From JAUNKE01 sp041853585 (GTDB lineage Bacteria > Bacillota > Clostridia > Peptostreptococcales > Filifactoraceae): a stretch of 17,638 nucleotides of DNA. The notes under the pieces are model-generated. The model was not told the origin of the DNA, searched no databases, and saw only the letters and a list, made by a program, of their open reading frames with translations. This document shows, one piece after another, positions 1-6,192 of this stretch; position 1 is the first letter of the stretch; each line of letters begins with the position of its first letter. The stretch spans positions 1 to 17,638 of the forward strand of contig JBGZSM010000023.1 in NCBI GenBank assembly GCA_041853585.1. The letters are read 5' to 3'. The translations under genes were made by a program, and so were the position numbers.

Positions 1-178
1 CTCCTTACGGAGTAATGGGTTTTAAAACCTTTTGATTGCTGGCGGTAATCTGTGGTTGTGGATTGAGTTTCCGTCTCCTTACGGAGTAATGGGTTTTAAA
101 ACTTTGTTGATTCTCAATCTCAATACTCTAATAAAGTGGAAAGTTTCCGTCTCCTTACGGAGTAATGGGTTTTAAAAC
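1..178 (-). CRISPR. CRISPR array, leader-proximal end (2 full repeats plus 1 partial)
   Basis: Two complete identical 36-nt repeats lie at 67-102 and 143-178, and the last 28 nt of a third at 1-28. The spacers at 29-66 (38 nt) and 103-142 (40 nt) are unrelated to each other. Read on the minus strand, the repeat holds the hairpin CTCC-GTAA-GGAG followed by exactly eight bases, ACGGAAAC. That is the geometry of Cas6 cleavage leaving an 8-nt 5' tag in type I and III systems. It implies leftward transcription, with the leader to the right and the newest spacer at 103-142. The array runs off the left edge and no cas gene is in the window, so the subtype is open. Confidence 0.93.
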
Positions 179-356
179 CCTATGGTTGTAGGGCGTTTTG
201 TTTCCAATGGCTTCCGGGCTCGTTTTCGGCTGACTTTGTGTTTTTTCGCTTCTAAGTTTGATTTTGTGTTTTTTATCAGCGGAGAGTATTGAAATCATCA
301 GATCGTGTGACTTTAATAAAAATCATCCTTTTCTTTTCCATTAAAACCCTATCTAC
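179..356 (-). other. Putative CRISPR leader
   Basis: This AT-rich non-coding stretch lies between the last repeat and a promoter-like sequence pointing at the array. A small inverted repeat, CCCTA-N6-TAGGG (178-193), spans the leader-repeat junction. The 12-mer TTAAAACCCTAT at the junction (172-183) recurs at 341-352. A faint repeat-like string begins at 200 (GTTTCC, then CTT and CCGG further on), but it lies only 21 nt from the last repeat and is not called. No open frame in the region has a ribosome binding site. Confidence 0.55.
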
Positions 357-384
357 ATAATACCATATTTTAACAATTTGCAAA
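357..384 (-). promoter_or_regulatory. Leftward promoter of the CRISPR array
   Basis: On the minus strand a -35 TTTGCA (384-379), a 16-nt spacer and a -10 TATTAT (362-357) with an upstream TG (extended -10) can be seen. Transcription would begin near 350 and cross about 170 nt of leader before the first repeat. Confidence 0.5.
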
Positions 385-600
385 AGAAAAATTGAATATT
401 TTGTTGGGAAACGAAATTGGATTTGCGACTTACAATTCATGATTTCTATTTTCGAATTAAGTTTTGCGATTTTAAAAATGAAATCTCAGTTTTATCTTTG
501 CGATTTTGATTTTTCGTTTTTGATTTTGATTTTTTAATTCGTGAATTCGGTTTCAATTCAAATTTATGATTTCAATTTTGGTTTGCGATTTTTTGTAAAA
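385..600. repeat. T-rich low-complexity intergenic tract with degenerate direct repeats
   Basis: No gene is seen here. The plus strand is strongly T-rich and built from recurring words. TTTGCGA occurs at 422, 463, 497 and 582. A longer imperfect unit, ATGATTTC-ATTTT-then-TTTGCGATTTT, occurs near 439-473 and 566-592. The word TTTCAATTTTGGTTT (570-584) is repeated inverted at 17336-17350. The tract separates the CRISPR leader from the ABC transporter gene. It could be a decayed repeat array or simply a compositional habit of this genome. Confidence 0.5.
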
Positions 601-636
601 AGTGCTCCGGCAAAAGTTTTTTCCGCTTTCAATCGC

Positions 637-665
637 TTGTCAGCAAAATTTGATTATGCTACAAT
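637..665 (+). promoter_or_regulatory. Promoter of the ABC transporter gene
   Basis: TTGTCA (637-642), a 17-nt spacer and TACAAT (660-665) with an upstream TG form a good sigma-A promoter. Transcription would start near 672, just before the ribosome binding site. This excludes the in-frame start codons at 602 and 656. Confidence 0.7.
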
Positions 666-694
666 TGTGGAGAGTTGACGGAGGAGGGGATTGG

Positions 695-2290
695 ATGAAA
701 GAATATCTTAAAGAAAGGCGACTTGAGCTGATTGTCCTGACGCTTTTTTCGCTGATTTCCACTATGCTCGGCGTGCGCGTTCAATTTGTCAAAGGAGATA
801 TTTTGGACATTGCAATCTATGGTGGAAAATCGAATTTGTCGGCAATGATTTTGTTTTTGTTTATACTTATCGCTTTGGAAATGGGCACTTTTTATATTTT
901 TGACTTGTTTCGTGCCAAATATGCTATCGGAAATAATCGTAAATTACGAAAATCTTTTTTCATGAGTTTGTTTAGGCTCTCACCGATTGAGATACAAAAT
1001 AAAAAAAGTGGAGAATATATCGCGCAGTACACGAATGAGAGCGATATGGTGTTGGGCGGATATTTCGGCGTCATTCCGCTGTTGATTGAAATTATCATCA
1101 AGATAGTCATCGTCTCGGTGTCGCTGTTTTGGTTGGATGCGGGCATTGCCGTTTTGACTTTGTTCCTACTGACTACGCCGCTGTATGTACCAAAGCTTGT
1201 TGAGGGCAGATTGCAAAAAGCGCAAAGAAAAAATGTAGAAGCTTTTGAAAAACATCTGAGTAAAGTGATGGAGTGGTTGAACGGTTTTGAGCTGATTAAA
1301 AATTTTTCGATGACGGATGTTGTGGAAAATCAATTTGACGAAAGCATTGGAGAGGTCTTGGACGCATCGTATCAGACAAAAAAATTGGCGGCGATGTCGC
1401 GCGTGTTGTCGGGACTGTTGTCTTATTTGTCTCATTTTGTAATTTTGGCGGTGGCTGCATTTTTTGTCGCGAACAAAAAATTTTCGGCGGGAAAGTTTTT
1501 TGTTGCCGTCGGCATGATTGACCAGCTTTCCTATCCGATTATTTCACTTTCAACCTATCTCAAAGAGTTGGTTTCGAGCAAGGATATTGCGAAAAAATTT
1601 ATCGGCGGCATTCATGCGCGCTTACTGATGAGCTCGGATTCGAAACAAGCCCTTGAAGAAAGGATAGAGCAGGTTCAATTTGAGAAGGTTTCTTTCTCTT
1701 ACGGAGAGGATGCGCTGATTCGGGATTTCAATCTGGAATTGTTGTCCGGTGAAAAATGTTTGATAATGGGCGCGTCGGGCTCAGGAAAATCGACGCTGAT
1801 GAATATTTTACTCGGATATTATGAGGCGAGCGACGGGAAGGTTTGTATCAATCGGATAAAAAGCGGCGATATAAAGGATTTGAATCGTCATATCGCGGTC
1901 ATGCGGCAGGAGGCGTTTTTGTTCAGCGATACGCTGCGAAACAATTTGACGATGTATCGAAATATTGATGATGCAAAATTGATGGAGATGCTCAAAAAAT
2001 TAAGATTGGATAAATTTGCGAGCAAAGAGGCTTTGGACAAAATGATTACCGAAAACGGAAGTAATCTTTCAGGCGGTGAAAAAAAGAGAATTTCGTTGGC
2101 GCGGGTTCTGCTTTCGGATGCACCGATTTTGATATTGGATGAGCCGCTTGCCAATGTGGATAGAGAAACCGTTTCAAAAATTGAAGATATTATCGTGGAA
2201 ATTGAAGACAAAACGCTGTTTGTCGTGTCGCATCAATTTGACGAAGAAAAGAAAAAAGTTTTTGATAAACAGGTGCAACTGGTTCATTAG
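695..2290 (+). CDS. ABC exporter half-transporter (membrane plus ATPase domains)
   Basis: This 531-residue protein has an N-terminal membrane domain of about five or six segments (residues 1 to about 310) and a C-terminal ATPase. Visible motifs are Walker A GASGSGKS (359-366), signature LSGGE (458-462), Walker B with D482 and catalytic E483, and the switch histidine H513. The architecture is that of type-IV exporters (MsbA, CydCD and peptide or drug exporters) that work as dimers. The start at 695 follows GGAGGAGGGG and lies downstream of the promoter; the longer frame from 602 is not used. It is monocistronic: no second half-transporter, peptide substrate or peptidase domain is nearby, so it may act as a homodimer. 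The substrate is unknown. Confidence 0.9.
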   Translation: MKEYLKERRLELIVLTLFSLISTMLGVRVQFVKGDILDIAIYGGKSNLSAMILFLFILIALEMGTFYIFDLFRAKYAIGNNRKLRKSFFMSLFRLSPIEIQNKKSGEYIAQYTNESDMVLGGYFGVIPLLIEIIIKIVIVSVSLFWLDAGIAVLTLFLLTTPLYVPKLVEGRLQKAQRKNVEAFEKHLSKVMEWLNGFELIKNFSMTDVVENQFDESIGEVLDASYQTKKLAAMSRVLSGLLSYLSHFVILAVAAFFVANKKFSAGKFFVAVGMIDQLSYPIISLSTYLKELVSSKDIAKKFIGGIHARLLMSSDSKQALEERIEQVQFEKVSFSYGEDALIRDFNLELLSGEKCLIMGASGSGKSTLMNILLGYYEASDGKVCINRIKSGDIKDLNRHIAVMRQEAFLFSDTLRNNLTMYRNIDDAKLMEMLKKLRLDKFASKEALDKMITENGSNLSGGEKKRISLARVLLSDAPILILDEPLANVDRETVSKIEDIIVEIEDKTLFVVSHQFDEEKKKVFDKQVQLVH

Positions 2291-2314
2291 GATTTGGATT
2301 TATGATTTCATACA

Positions 2315-2342
2315 AAAAACTCCTCACAAGCGAGGAGTTTTT
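2315..2342. terminator. Bidirectional intrinsic terminator between the ABC gene and udk
   Basis: A perfect 11-bp stem (AAAAACTCCTC / GAGGAGTTTTT) with a 6-nt loop gives a terminal T-run on both strands. It serves the convergent genes on either side. Confidence 0.9.
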
Positions 2343-2348
2343 CCATTC

Positions 2349-2975
2349 TTATTCCTGTTGTTTATTGATGGTCGAGCGGATTCGTGCGAGAATCATACTC
2401 AATGCGACTTCGTTTTTTCCGCCTCTCGGAACGATGATGTCGGCATAGCGTTTGGTCGGCTCGATAAATTGGTCAAACATCGGCTTGACGGTCGAAAGAT
2501 ATTGCTCCACGACGGAATCGACGGTTCGTCCTCTGTTTTTCACATCGCGCATCATGCGGCGGATGAATCGAATATCGGCATCGGATTCGACAAAAATTTT
2601 GATATCCATCAGCTCCAACAATTCCGGACTGTCAAAAATGAGCAGCCCTTCGACGATGATGACGGGCGCCGGCTCAATGCGTACGGTTTCGTCCAAGCGC
2701 GTATAGGTGATGAAAGAGTATTCCGGGCGCTCGATGGCTTCATTGTTTTTGAGTTTTCTCAAATCCTCGACCATTCGCTGAGTGTCAAAGGCGTTGGGAT
2801 GGTCGTAATTCATCTTCAGGCGTTCTTCAAAAGAAATGTCGCGATTATCTTTATAATAGAAGTCATGCGACAAGATGACGGAATTGGGGATCGCGAGATT
2901 CAGATTTTTTGCCAAAGTGGTTTTGCCGGAGCCCGAGCCGCCGGCAACACCGATAATTAGGGGGGAATTGTTCAT
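2349..2975 (-). CDS. udk: Uridine kinase
   Basis: This 208-residue cytoplasmic P-loop kinase phosphorylates uridine and cytidine to UMP and CMP in pyrimidine salvage. Walker A GGSGSGKT lies at residues 12-19. The family strings SHDFYYKD (about 36-43), NYDHPNAFD and the lid region RFIRRMMRD are present, and the length is normal for bacterial Udk. The start codon follows AGGAGAAC, and a promoter lies just upstream at 3019-2990. The gene is probably transcribed alone, since the metallophosphoesterase behind it ends 138 nt upstream. Nothing is odd in the sequence. Confidence 0.95.
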   Translation of the reverse strand: MNNSPLIIGVAGGSGSGKTTLAKNLNLAIPNSVILSHDFYYKDNRDISFEERLKMNYDHPNAFDTQRMVEDLRKLKNNEAIERPEYSFITYTRLDETVRIEPAPVIIVEGLLIFDSPELLELMDIKIFVESDADIRFIRRMMRDVKNRGRTVDSVVEQYLSTVKPMFDQFIEPTKRYADIIVPRGGKNEVALSMILARIRSTINKQQE

Positions 2976-2989
2976 TTGTTCTCCTATGG

Positions 2990-3019
2990 TTTATAGATTG
3001 TTTTAAGATAATTCGTCAA
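2990..3019 (-). promoter_or_regulatory. Promoter of udk
   Basis: On the minus strand, TTGACG (3019-3014), an 18-nt spacer and TATAAA (2995-2990) sit just upstream of the udk ribosome binding site. Confidence 0.6.
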
Positions 3020-3037
3020 CAAGCGGTATTCTTGTTG
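3017..3037. promoter_or_regulatory. Inverted repeat overlapping the udk -35 box
   Basis: Perfect 7-bp arms CAACAAG and CTTGTTG are separated by 7 nt and overlap the -35 element. The position suits a repressor operator. No T-run follows on either strand, so a terminator is unlikely. Confidence 0.35.
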
Positions 3038-3113
3038 CTGTCAACCGAAACATAAGGTTGAAAAATCAGCGGGAAATTATGTGGACGAATACCATAATTC
3101 ATTTGCAATACAT

Positions 3114-3953
3114 TTATTCAAAACCGCGGAAAATTCCGGTCAGAATTTCGCGGGCATATTCTTTCTTGTCAAACATCGTGGATGCAAGCGCGATGCGAGC
3201 CGCTTCCTGATTGTTGTAAGGGATTTTTACAATCTCGATTTGATAATCGCTTTTTTCCTTCGAATGCAAATTTCCTTCCAAAATCGCATAGGTCGCAAGC
3301 ACTCCGTCAAAAGGTTGTCCGACGCTGCCGACATTGATGAGCTTTTTGTTTTTCATGCGCTCGATTTGTTTGGCATATTGCTCCAAAAATTGTGTGTAAG
3401 AAATTTCTTTTTCCTTTTGCAAGCGTTGAAAATATGCAGCATAAAAATCTTCATTATAATTTATTTGAAAAGAATAATGCACATCGCCGTAAAAAGCAAT
3501 GTCGGAGTCTTGCTCAAACCCGGTGTTGAACTCGACGGGCGGCTCAAACATTTCGCAATGAATTTCCAGATTGCTGTTGTCGTAGACCCGACGATAGATA
3601 TTGTTTGAATGGGCGTGAAAAAGTCGCACCAATCGCCCGCTCAGATAAAATTCAATCAGATAACCCAAGGAATTCAGATAATCCAGTTGATGAAAGGGGA
3701 TATTCTGTCGATAGTAGGCGATGGGATCTTCGTCAATATCATTTTGAAGCAAGAAATCTTCCCAGTTGCCGAGAATGCTTATGTCGCAATAGTCTTTGCA
3801 AAGCTCAATTACTTCGGCGGGCGAAGGGCCTTTGCCGATGATATCTCCAAGACAATAGATGTAGTCAATATTCTTTTTTTCAATATCTCGGAGCACCGCA
3901 TTCATGGCGGGCACATTGCTGTGAATATCCGATATGATGGCAATTCGTGACAT
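3114..3953 (-). CDS. Metallophosphoesterase, calcineurin-like (YfcE/MJ0936-type superfamily)
   Basis: This 279-residue soluble protein carries the two-metal phosphoesterase core: DIH at residues 9-11, GDIIG at 36-40 and GNWE at 62-65. A later GDVH replaces the usual GHTH, and NVGSVGQPFDG matches the family's C-terminal loop. The usual GNHD/GNHE motif is altered, with a tryptophan in place of the histidine, so the substrate or mechanism may differ from YfcE. The ATG at 3953 follows GGAGAAG; the frame also opens at a TTG (3965), which overlaps the ribosome binding site and is not chosen. The promoter lies at 4009-3980. The physiological substrate is unknown. Confidence 0.85.
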   Translation of the reverse strand: MSRIAIISDIHSNVPAMNAVLRDIEKKNIDYIYCLGDIIGKGPSPAEVIELCKDYCDISILGNWEDFLLQNDIDEDPIAYYRQNIPFHQLDYLNSLGYLIEFYLSGRLVRLFHAHSNNIYRRVYDNSNLEIHCEMFEPPVEFNTGFEQDSDIAFYGDVHYSFQINYNEDFYAAYFQRLQKEKEISYTQFLEQYAKQIERMKNKKLINVGSVGQPFDGVLATYAILEGNLHSKEKSDYQIEIVKIPYNNQEAARIALASTMFDKKEYAREILTGIFRGFE

Positions 3954-3979
3954 AATCTTCTCCAAATAAATTTTTAATA

Positions 3980-4009
3980 ATTATACCACAAAAAAGCACG
4001 ATAAGTAAA
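3980..4009 (-). promoter_or_regulatory. Promoter of the metallophosphoesterase gene
   Basis: On the minus strand a perfect TATAAT (3985-3980) has an upstream TG (extended -10), and a weak TTTACT (4009-4004) lies 18 nt further up. It is divergent from the TetR promoter at 4081. Confidence 0.65.
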
Positions 4010-4080
4010 AAAGTGCGGAAGAATTTGTGTGCGTTTTGAAAAAATAAAGGTAACTTTTTCGATAAAAAATAAAAATACGA

Positions 4081-4109
4081 TTGACATAGAAAATCCTTTC
4101 TGATAAGAT
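4081..4109 (+). promoter_or_regulatory. Promoter of the first TetR-family gene
   Basis: A perfect TTGACA (4081-4086), a 17-nt spacer and TAAGAT (4104-4109) place the transcription start near 4116, inside the inverted repeat that follows. Confidence 0.75.
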
Positions 4110-4111
4110 TA

Positions 4112-4138
4112 AGAATGAACAAAATAAAAAATTCATTC
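4112..4138. promoter_or_regulatory. Operator 1: AGAATGAA-N12-TTCATTC
   Basis: Inverted arms GAATGAA (4113-4119) and TTCATTC (4132-4138) lie directly after the -10 box and cover the expected transcription start. The same arms with the same 12-nt gap recur at 4759-4786. Binding here would let the adjacent TetR protein repress its own gene. Confidence 0.75.
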
Positions 4139-4153
4139 ACGAGAGGTGATGCA

Positions 4154-4735
4154 ATGGATGAAAAAAAAATCGTATTGGACGATGCCGCCTACGAAGTGTT
4201 TATCGAAAAAGGCTACAAAGAAACGAATATCGCGGAAATATCCAAACGCGCCAAAATTTCCGTCGGCTCTTTCTACAAATATTATGATTCCAAAGAGGAA
4301 ATTTTTTTGCAGGTCTATATCCAAGAGAATGAGCGAGTGCGTCACAAAGTTATGCAAGGAGTGGATTGGAATGCCGAGCCGCTTCAGGTGATGGAAGAAT
4401 TGTTTGAGCAACTGATGCTCAACATGCTGGATAATAAAATTTTATTGGAATGGGATAATCCGAAAATCAGCGACAAATTGCATGGATATTATATATCGGA
4501 AGATGGAAAAAACAACAATTCATTTCATCAGATGATGTTGCTCTATATTGAAAAATATTTGAAGAATGCCGATTTTGATGAAGCGCAAATCGCCGAAATT
4601 ATAAAAGTGTATCAGCTGATTTATTATATTGATTGCAATGTGGATACCAAAGATTTCGCGGAGAAAACGCAAACGCTTCGGGTGCTGCTGAAATATTTTA
4701 TTCAAGGAGTATTGAGTAATAAAAAGGGAAAGTAA
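4154..4735 (+). CDS. TetR/AcrR-family transcriptional regulator
   Basis: This 193-residue protein has an N-terminal TetR helix-turn-helix (about residues 5-50: AAYEVFIEKGY, then IAEISKRAKISVGSFYKYYDSKEE) and a helical ligand domain with no recognisable effector signature. The ATG at 4154 follows GAGAGGTGAT. The in-frame ATG at 4115 lies inside the operator at or before the transcription start and is rejected. Matching inverted repeats lie over its own promoter and before the next gene (4822). It is therefore probably an autoregulated local repressor of the membrane/[2Fe-2S]-domain gene and the phosphatidyltransferase gene. The effector is unknown. Confidence 0.9.
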   Translation: MDEKKIVLDDAAYEVFIEKGYKETNIAEISKRAKISVGSFYKYYDSKEEIFLQVYIQENERVRHKVMQGVDWNAEPLQVMEELFEQLMLNMLDNKILLEWDNPKISDKLHGYYISEDGKNNNSFHQMMLLYIEKYLKNADFDEAQIAEIIKVYQLIYYIDCNVDTKDFAEKTQTLRVLLKYFIQGVLSNKKGK

Positions 4736-4747
4736 TTCCTTTTTATT
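4718..4747 (+). terminator. A/T-rich hairpin at the end of the TetR gene
   Basis: The arms AATAAAAAGG-g-AA and TTCCTTTTTATT (one bulged G) flank a 5-nt loop that includes the stop codon. The stem is GC-poor, so it is probably an attenuating terminator that leaks. Confidence 0.4.
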
Positions 4748-4758
4748 TTATCCGCTTC

Positions 4759-4786
4759 AGAATGAATAAAAAATAATATTCATTCT
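4759..4786. promoter_or_regulatory. Operator 2: AGAATGAAT-N10-ATTCATTCT
   Basis: A perfect inverted repeat with 9-bp arms lies 35 bp upstream of the membrane-protein gene. It matches operator 1 in both half-sites and in the 12-nt core spacing. A -10-like TAATAT (4774-4779) lies inside it, but no convincing -35 is seen. Binding would block transcription of the downstream pair. Confidence 0.75.
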
Positions 4787-4821
4787 CGCGGCGAACTTTA
4801 AAAAAATGTACGGAGGTTGTT

Positions 4822-5373
4822 ATGAAAACGAAAAAGGGTAATGAAATTCTGTTTGGGGGAAGTGTTATTTTGATTTCCGTTTTGACGATAATTTATGGAG
4901 CGCAGCTGTATCCGTTTGATTGGCGAGATGTCGATTTTATGAGTTTTTTCGTCGGCGGAATGCTTGGTGTCGCTTTGGGAGTCTATATAATCGGTAAAGA
5001 AAATGTTTTACTGAAAAAAGCGTTGATTGCTTTTGTCGCCATCCAAATTGCGTGGTACTGTTATATTATTCAGATGGAGCGGATGATTCTTTTGATGTCT
5101 TGGGTTGTCATACTTACGGTGGCAATATGGCTTATCGGAAGAGTCGGAGTAAATTCGCAACCGATTATTCGCGTGTGCCGAAAATGTTCCGGCGTGAACA
5201 TCGAAAGTATAAATCGTTTTGCAGAGCGTAGCGGTTATCATGTAAAGGTCGGATGTGTCGGACATTGTCAGAACAATCAAAAGGGTAATTCCGAAGTATT
5301 TGTTCGTTTGAACAAAGAATTGATTGTCGCGGAGAATGAGTCGAGTCTTTTGGAAAAAATGGCGAATTGTTAA
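4822..5373 (+). CDS. Membrane protein with a C-terminal thioredoxin-like [2Fe-2S]-type domain
   Basis: This 183-residue protein has about four hydrophobic segments (roughly 10-27, 39-58, 66-83 and 88-107). A soluble tail of about 75 residues follows, with C119-x2-C122 and C145-x3-C149 set in VCRKC and GCVGHC. The spacing and the predicted beta-alpha pattern resemble thioredoxin-like [2Fe-2S] ferredoxins and the YuzB/DUF1450 group; cluster binding is inferred, not proved. I do not recognise the whole architecture. The start follows CGGAGG. Operator 2 lies just upstream, and the next gene follows with almost no gap, which suggests a shared operon. It may be a membrane-anchored redox or iron sensor; its function is unknown. 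Confidence 0.8.
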   Translation: MKTKKGNEILFGGSVILISVLTIIYGAQLYPFDWRDVDFMSFFVGGMLGVALGVYIIGKENVLLKKALIAFVAIQIAWYCYIIQMERMILLMSWVVILTVAIWLIGRVGVNSQPIIRVCRKCSGVNIESINRFAERSGYHVKVGCVGHCQNNQKGNSEVFVRLNKELIVAENESSLLEKMANC

Positions 5374-5396
5374 TCAGAGATTTTCTATGTAGAGAA

Positions 5397-5987
5397 ATGG
5401 ACGAGAAAATGCTTGAACAGCACAAGAGAAGAATAAGATTTTTGACAGTGAATGCAATAACTCTATCGAGATTTTTTCTCACAATGCGGTTTATCGAATT
5501 GTTGCGGAAAAATAGCCGTTCACTTGCTCATTTCGTGCTAATTTTTTTCGTTGTCATCCTGTCGGATTTTTGTGACGGACGATTGGCAAGAAGATGGCAT
5601 GTCGAAAGTCGGGCGGGCAGCCTACTGGATGTTGCGATGGATTTCTTTTTCATTTTCGCTACCGGATTGGCGCTCCATCAAAAGGATATTTTTCCACTAT
5701 GGATGGTTGGGATAATTTTTGCAAAAACCGTCGAATTTATCATAACCTCCCGCTTGTTAAAGTGCAAAAACAAATCGAGCGGGAAAAACGGTTTTGTTTT
5801 CGATGGGATTGGTCGCTTTGCAGCAGCGTGTTTTTATTGTTTGCCGATTATAGCGATTGGCTTTCAATTTGCTTTCGGAAAAGAAAAGATGATTGTTTTC
5901 CAAATTCCGATATTTCTTCTCGTGCTTTCGGCGTCGCTCATTTCGAGCATACAGAGAATATCCCTTTGTATGAATTCCGCTTTTTAA
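5397..5987 (+). CDS. CDP-alcohol phosphatidyltransferase family membrane enzyme
   Basis: The complete family signature D60-G61-x2-A64-R65-x8-G74-x3-D78-x3-D82 is present in a 196-residue protein with several hydrophobic segments. These enzymes join a CDP-activated lipid (usually CDP-diacylglycerol) to an alcohol in the membrane, as PgsA and PssA do. The acceptor alcohol cannot be told from the sequence. ATG 5397 has only a weak ribosome site; a TTG at 5367 overlapping the previous stop, or ATG 5409, are alternatives, and translational coupling to the preceding gene is likely. A terminator follows at 6007. Being second in a TetR-controlled pair suggests an accessory, conditional role rather than housekeeping phospholipid synthesis. 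Confidence 0.85.
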   Translation: MDEKMLEQHKRRIRFLTVNAITLSRFFLTMRFIELLRKNSRSLAHFVLIFFVVILSDFCDGRLARRWHVESRAGSLLDVAMDFFFIFATGLALHQKDIFPLWMVGIIFAKTVEFIITSRLLKCKNKSSGKNGFVFDGIGRFAAACFYCLPIIAIGFQFAFGKEKMIVFQIPIFLLVLSASLISSIQRISLCMNSAF

Positions 5988-6006
5988 AATAAATTGAAAT
6001 TAAAAT

Positions 6007-6062
6007 ACAGCGATTTTGTGTAGAAGGTTTTGAAGGGCGGCTACATGAAAATCGCTGTTTTT
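6007..6062 (+). terminator. Intrinsic terminator after the phosphatidyltransferase gene
   Basis: The arms ACAGCGATTTT (6007-6017) and AAAATCGCTGT (6048-6058) extend inward by GTGTAG/CTACAT with one bulge. A T-run follows. It closes the TetR-regulated unit. Confidence 0.85.
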
Positions 6063-6123
6063 GTTATAGTGCTTATTTCAGTATGAAATTTTCGGTTTTG
6101 GAAATCGTGATAGAATGCCTTTA

Positions 6124-6152
6124 TTGATTTCAAAAGCATTCTGTGATACTAT
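6124..6152 (+). promoter_or_regulatory. Promoter of rmuC
   Basis: TTGATT (6124-6129), a 17-nt spacer and TACTAT (6147-6152) lie 40 bp before the chosen rmuC start. They exclude the in-frame start at 6115. Confidence 0.6.
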
Positions 6153-6192
6153 TTTGAAAAGAAACGGAGTTTTATTAACCGGAAGGAGCGCT

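Noticed and set aside
200..219. Degenerate fourth CRISPR repeat
   Set aside because: It matches about 12 of the first 20 repeat bases, but a 21-nt spacer is far shorter than the 38-40 nt found in the array, and the rest of the repeat does not match.
602..694. N-terminal extension of the ABC transporter from a GTG at 602
   Set aside because: A promoter (637-665) and a strong ribosome site (681-690) lie inside it; the extension has no Shine-Dalgarno sequence and reads unlike a transporter N-terminus.
2139..2960. 273-codon open frame on + across udk
   Set aside because: It is antisense to a clear uridine kinase, begins inside the ABC gene in another frame, and has no recognisable domain or ribosome site.
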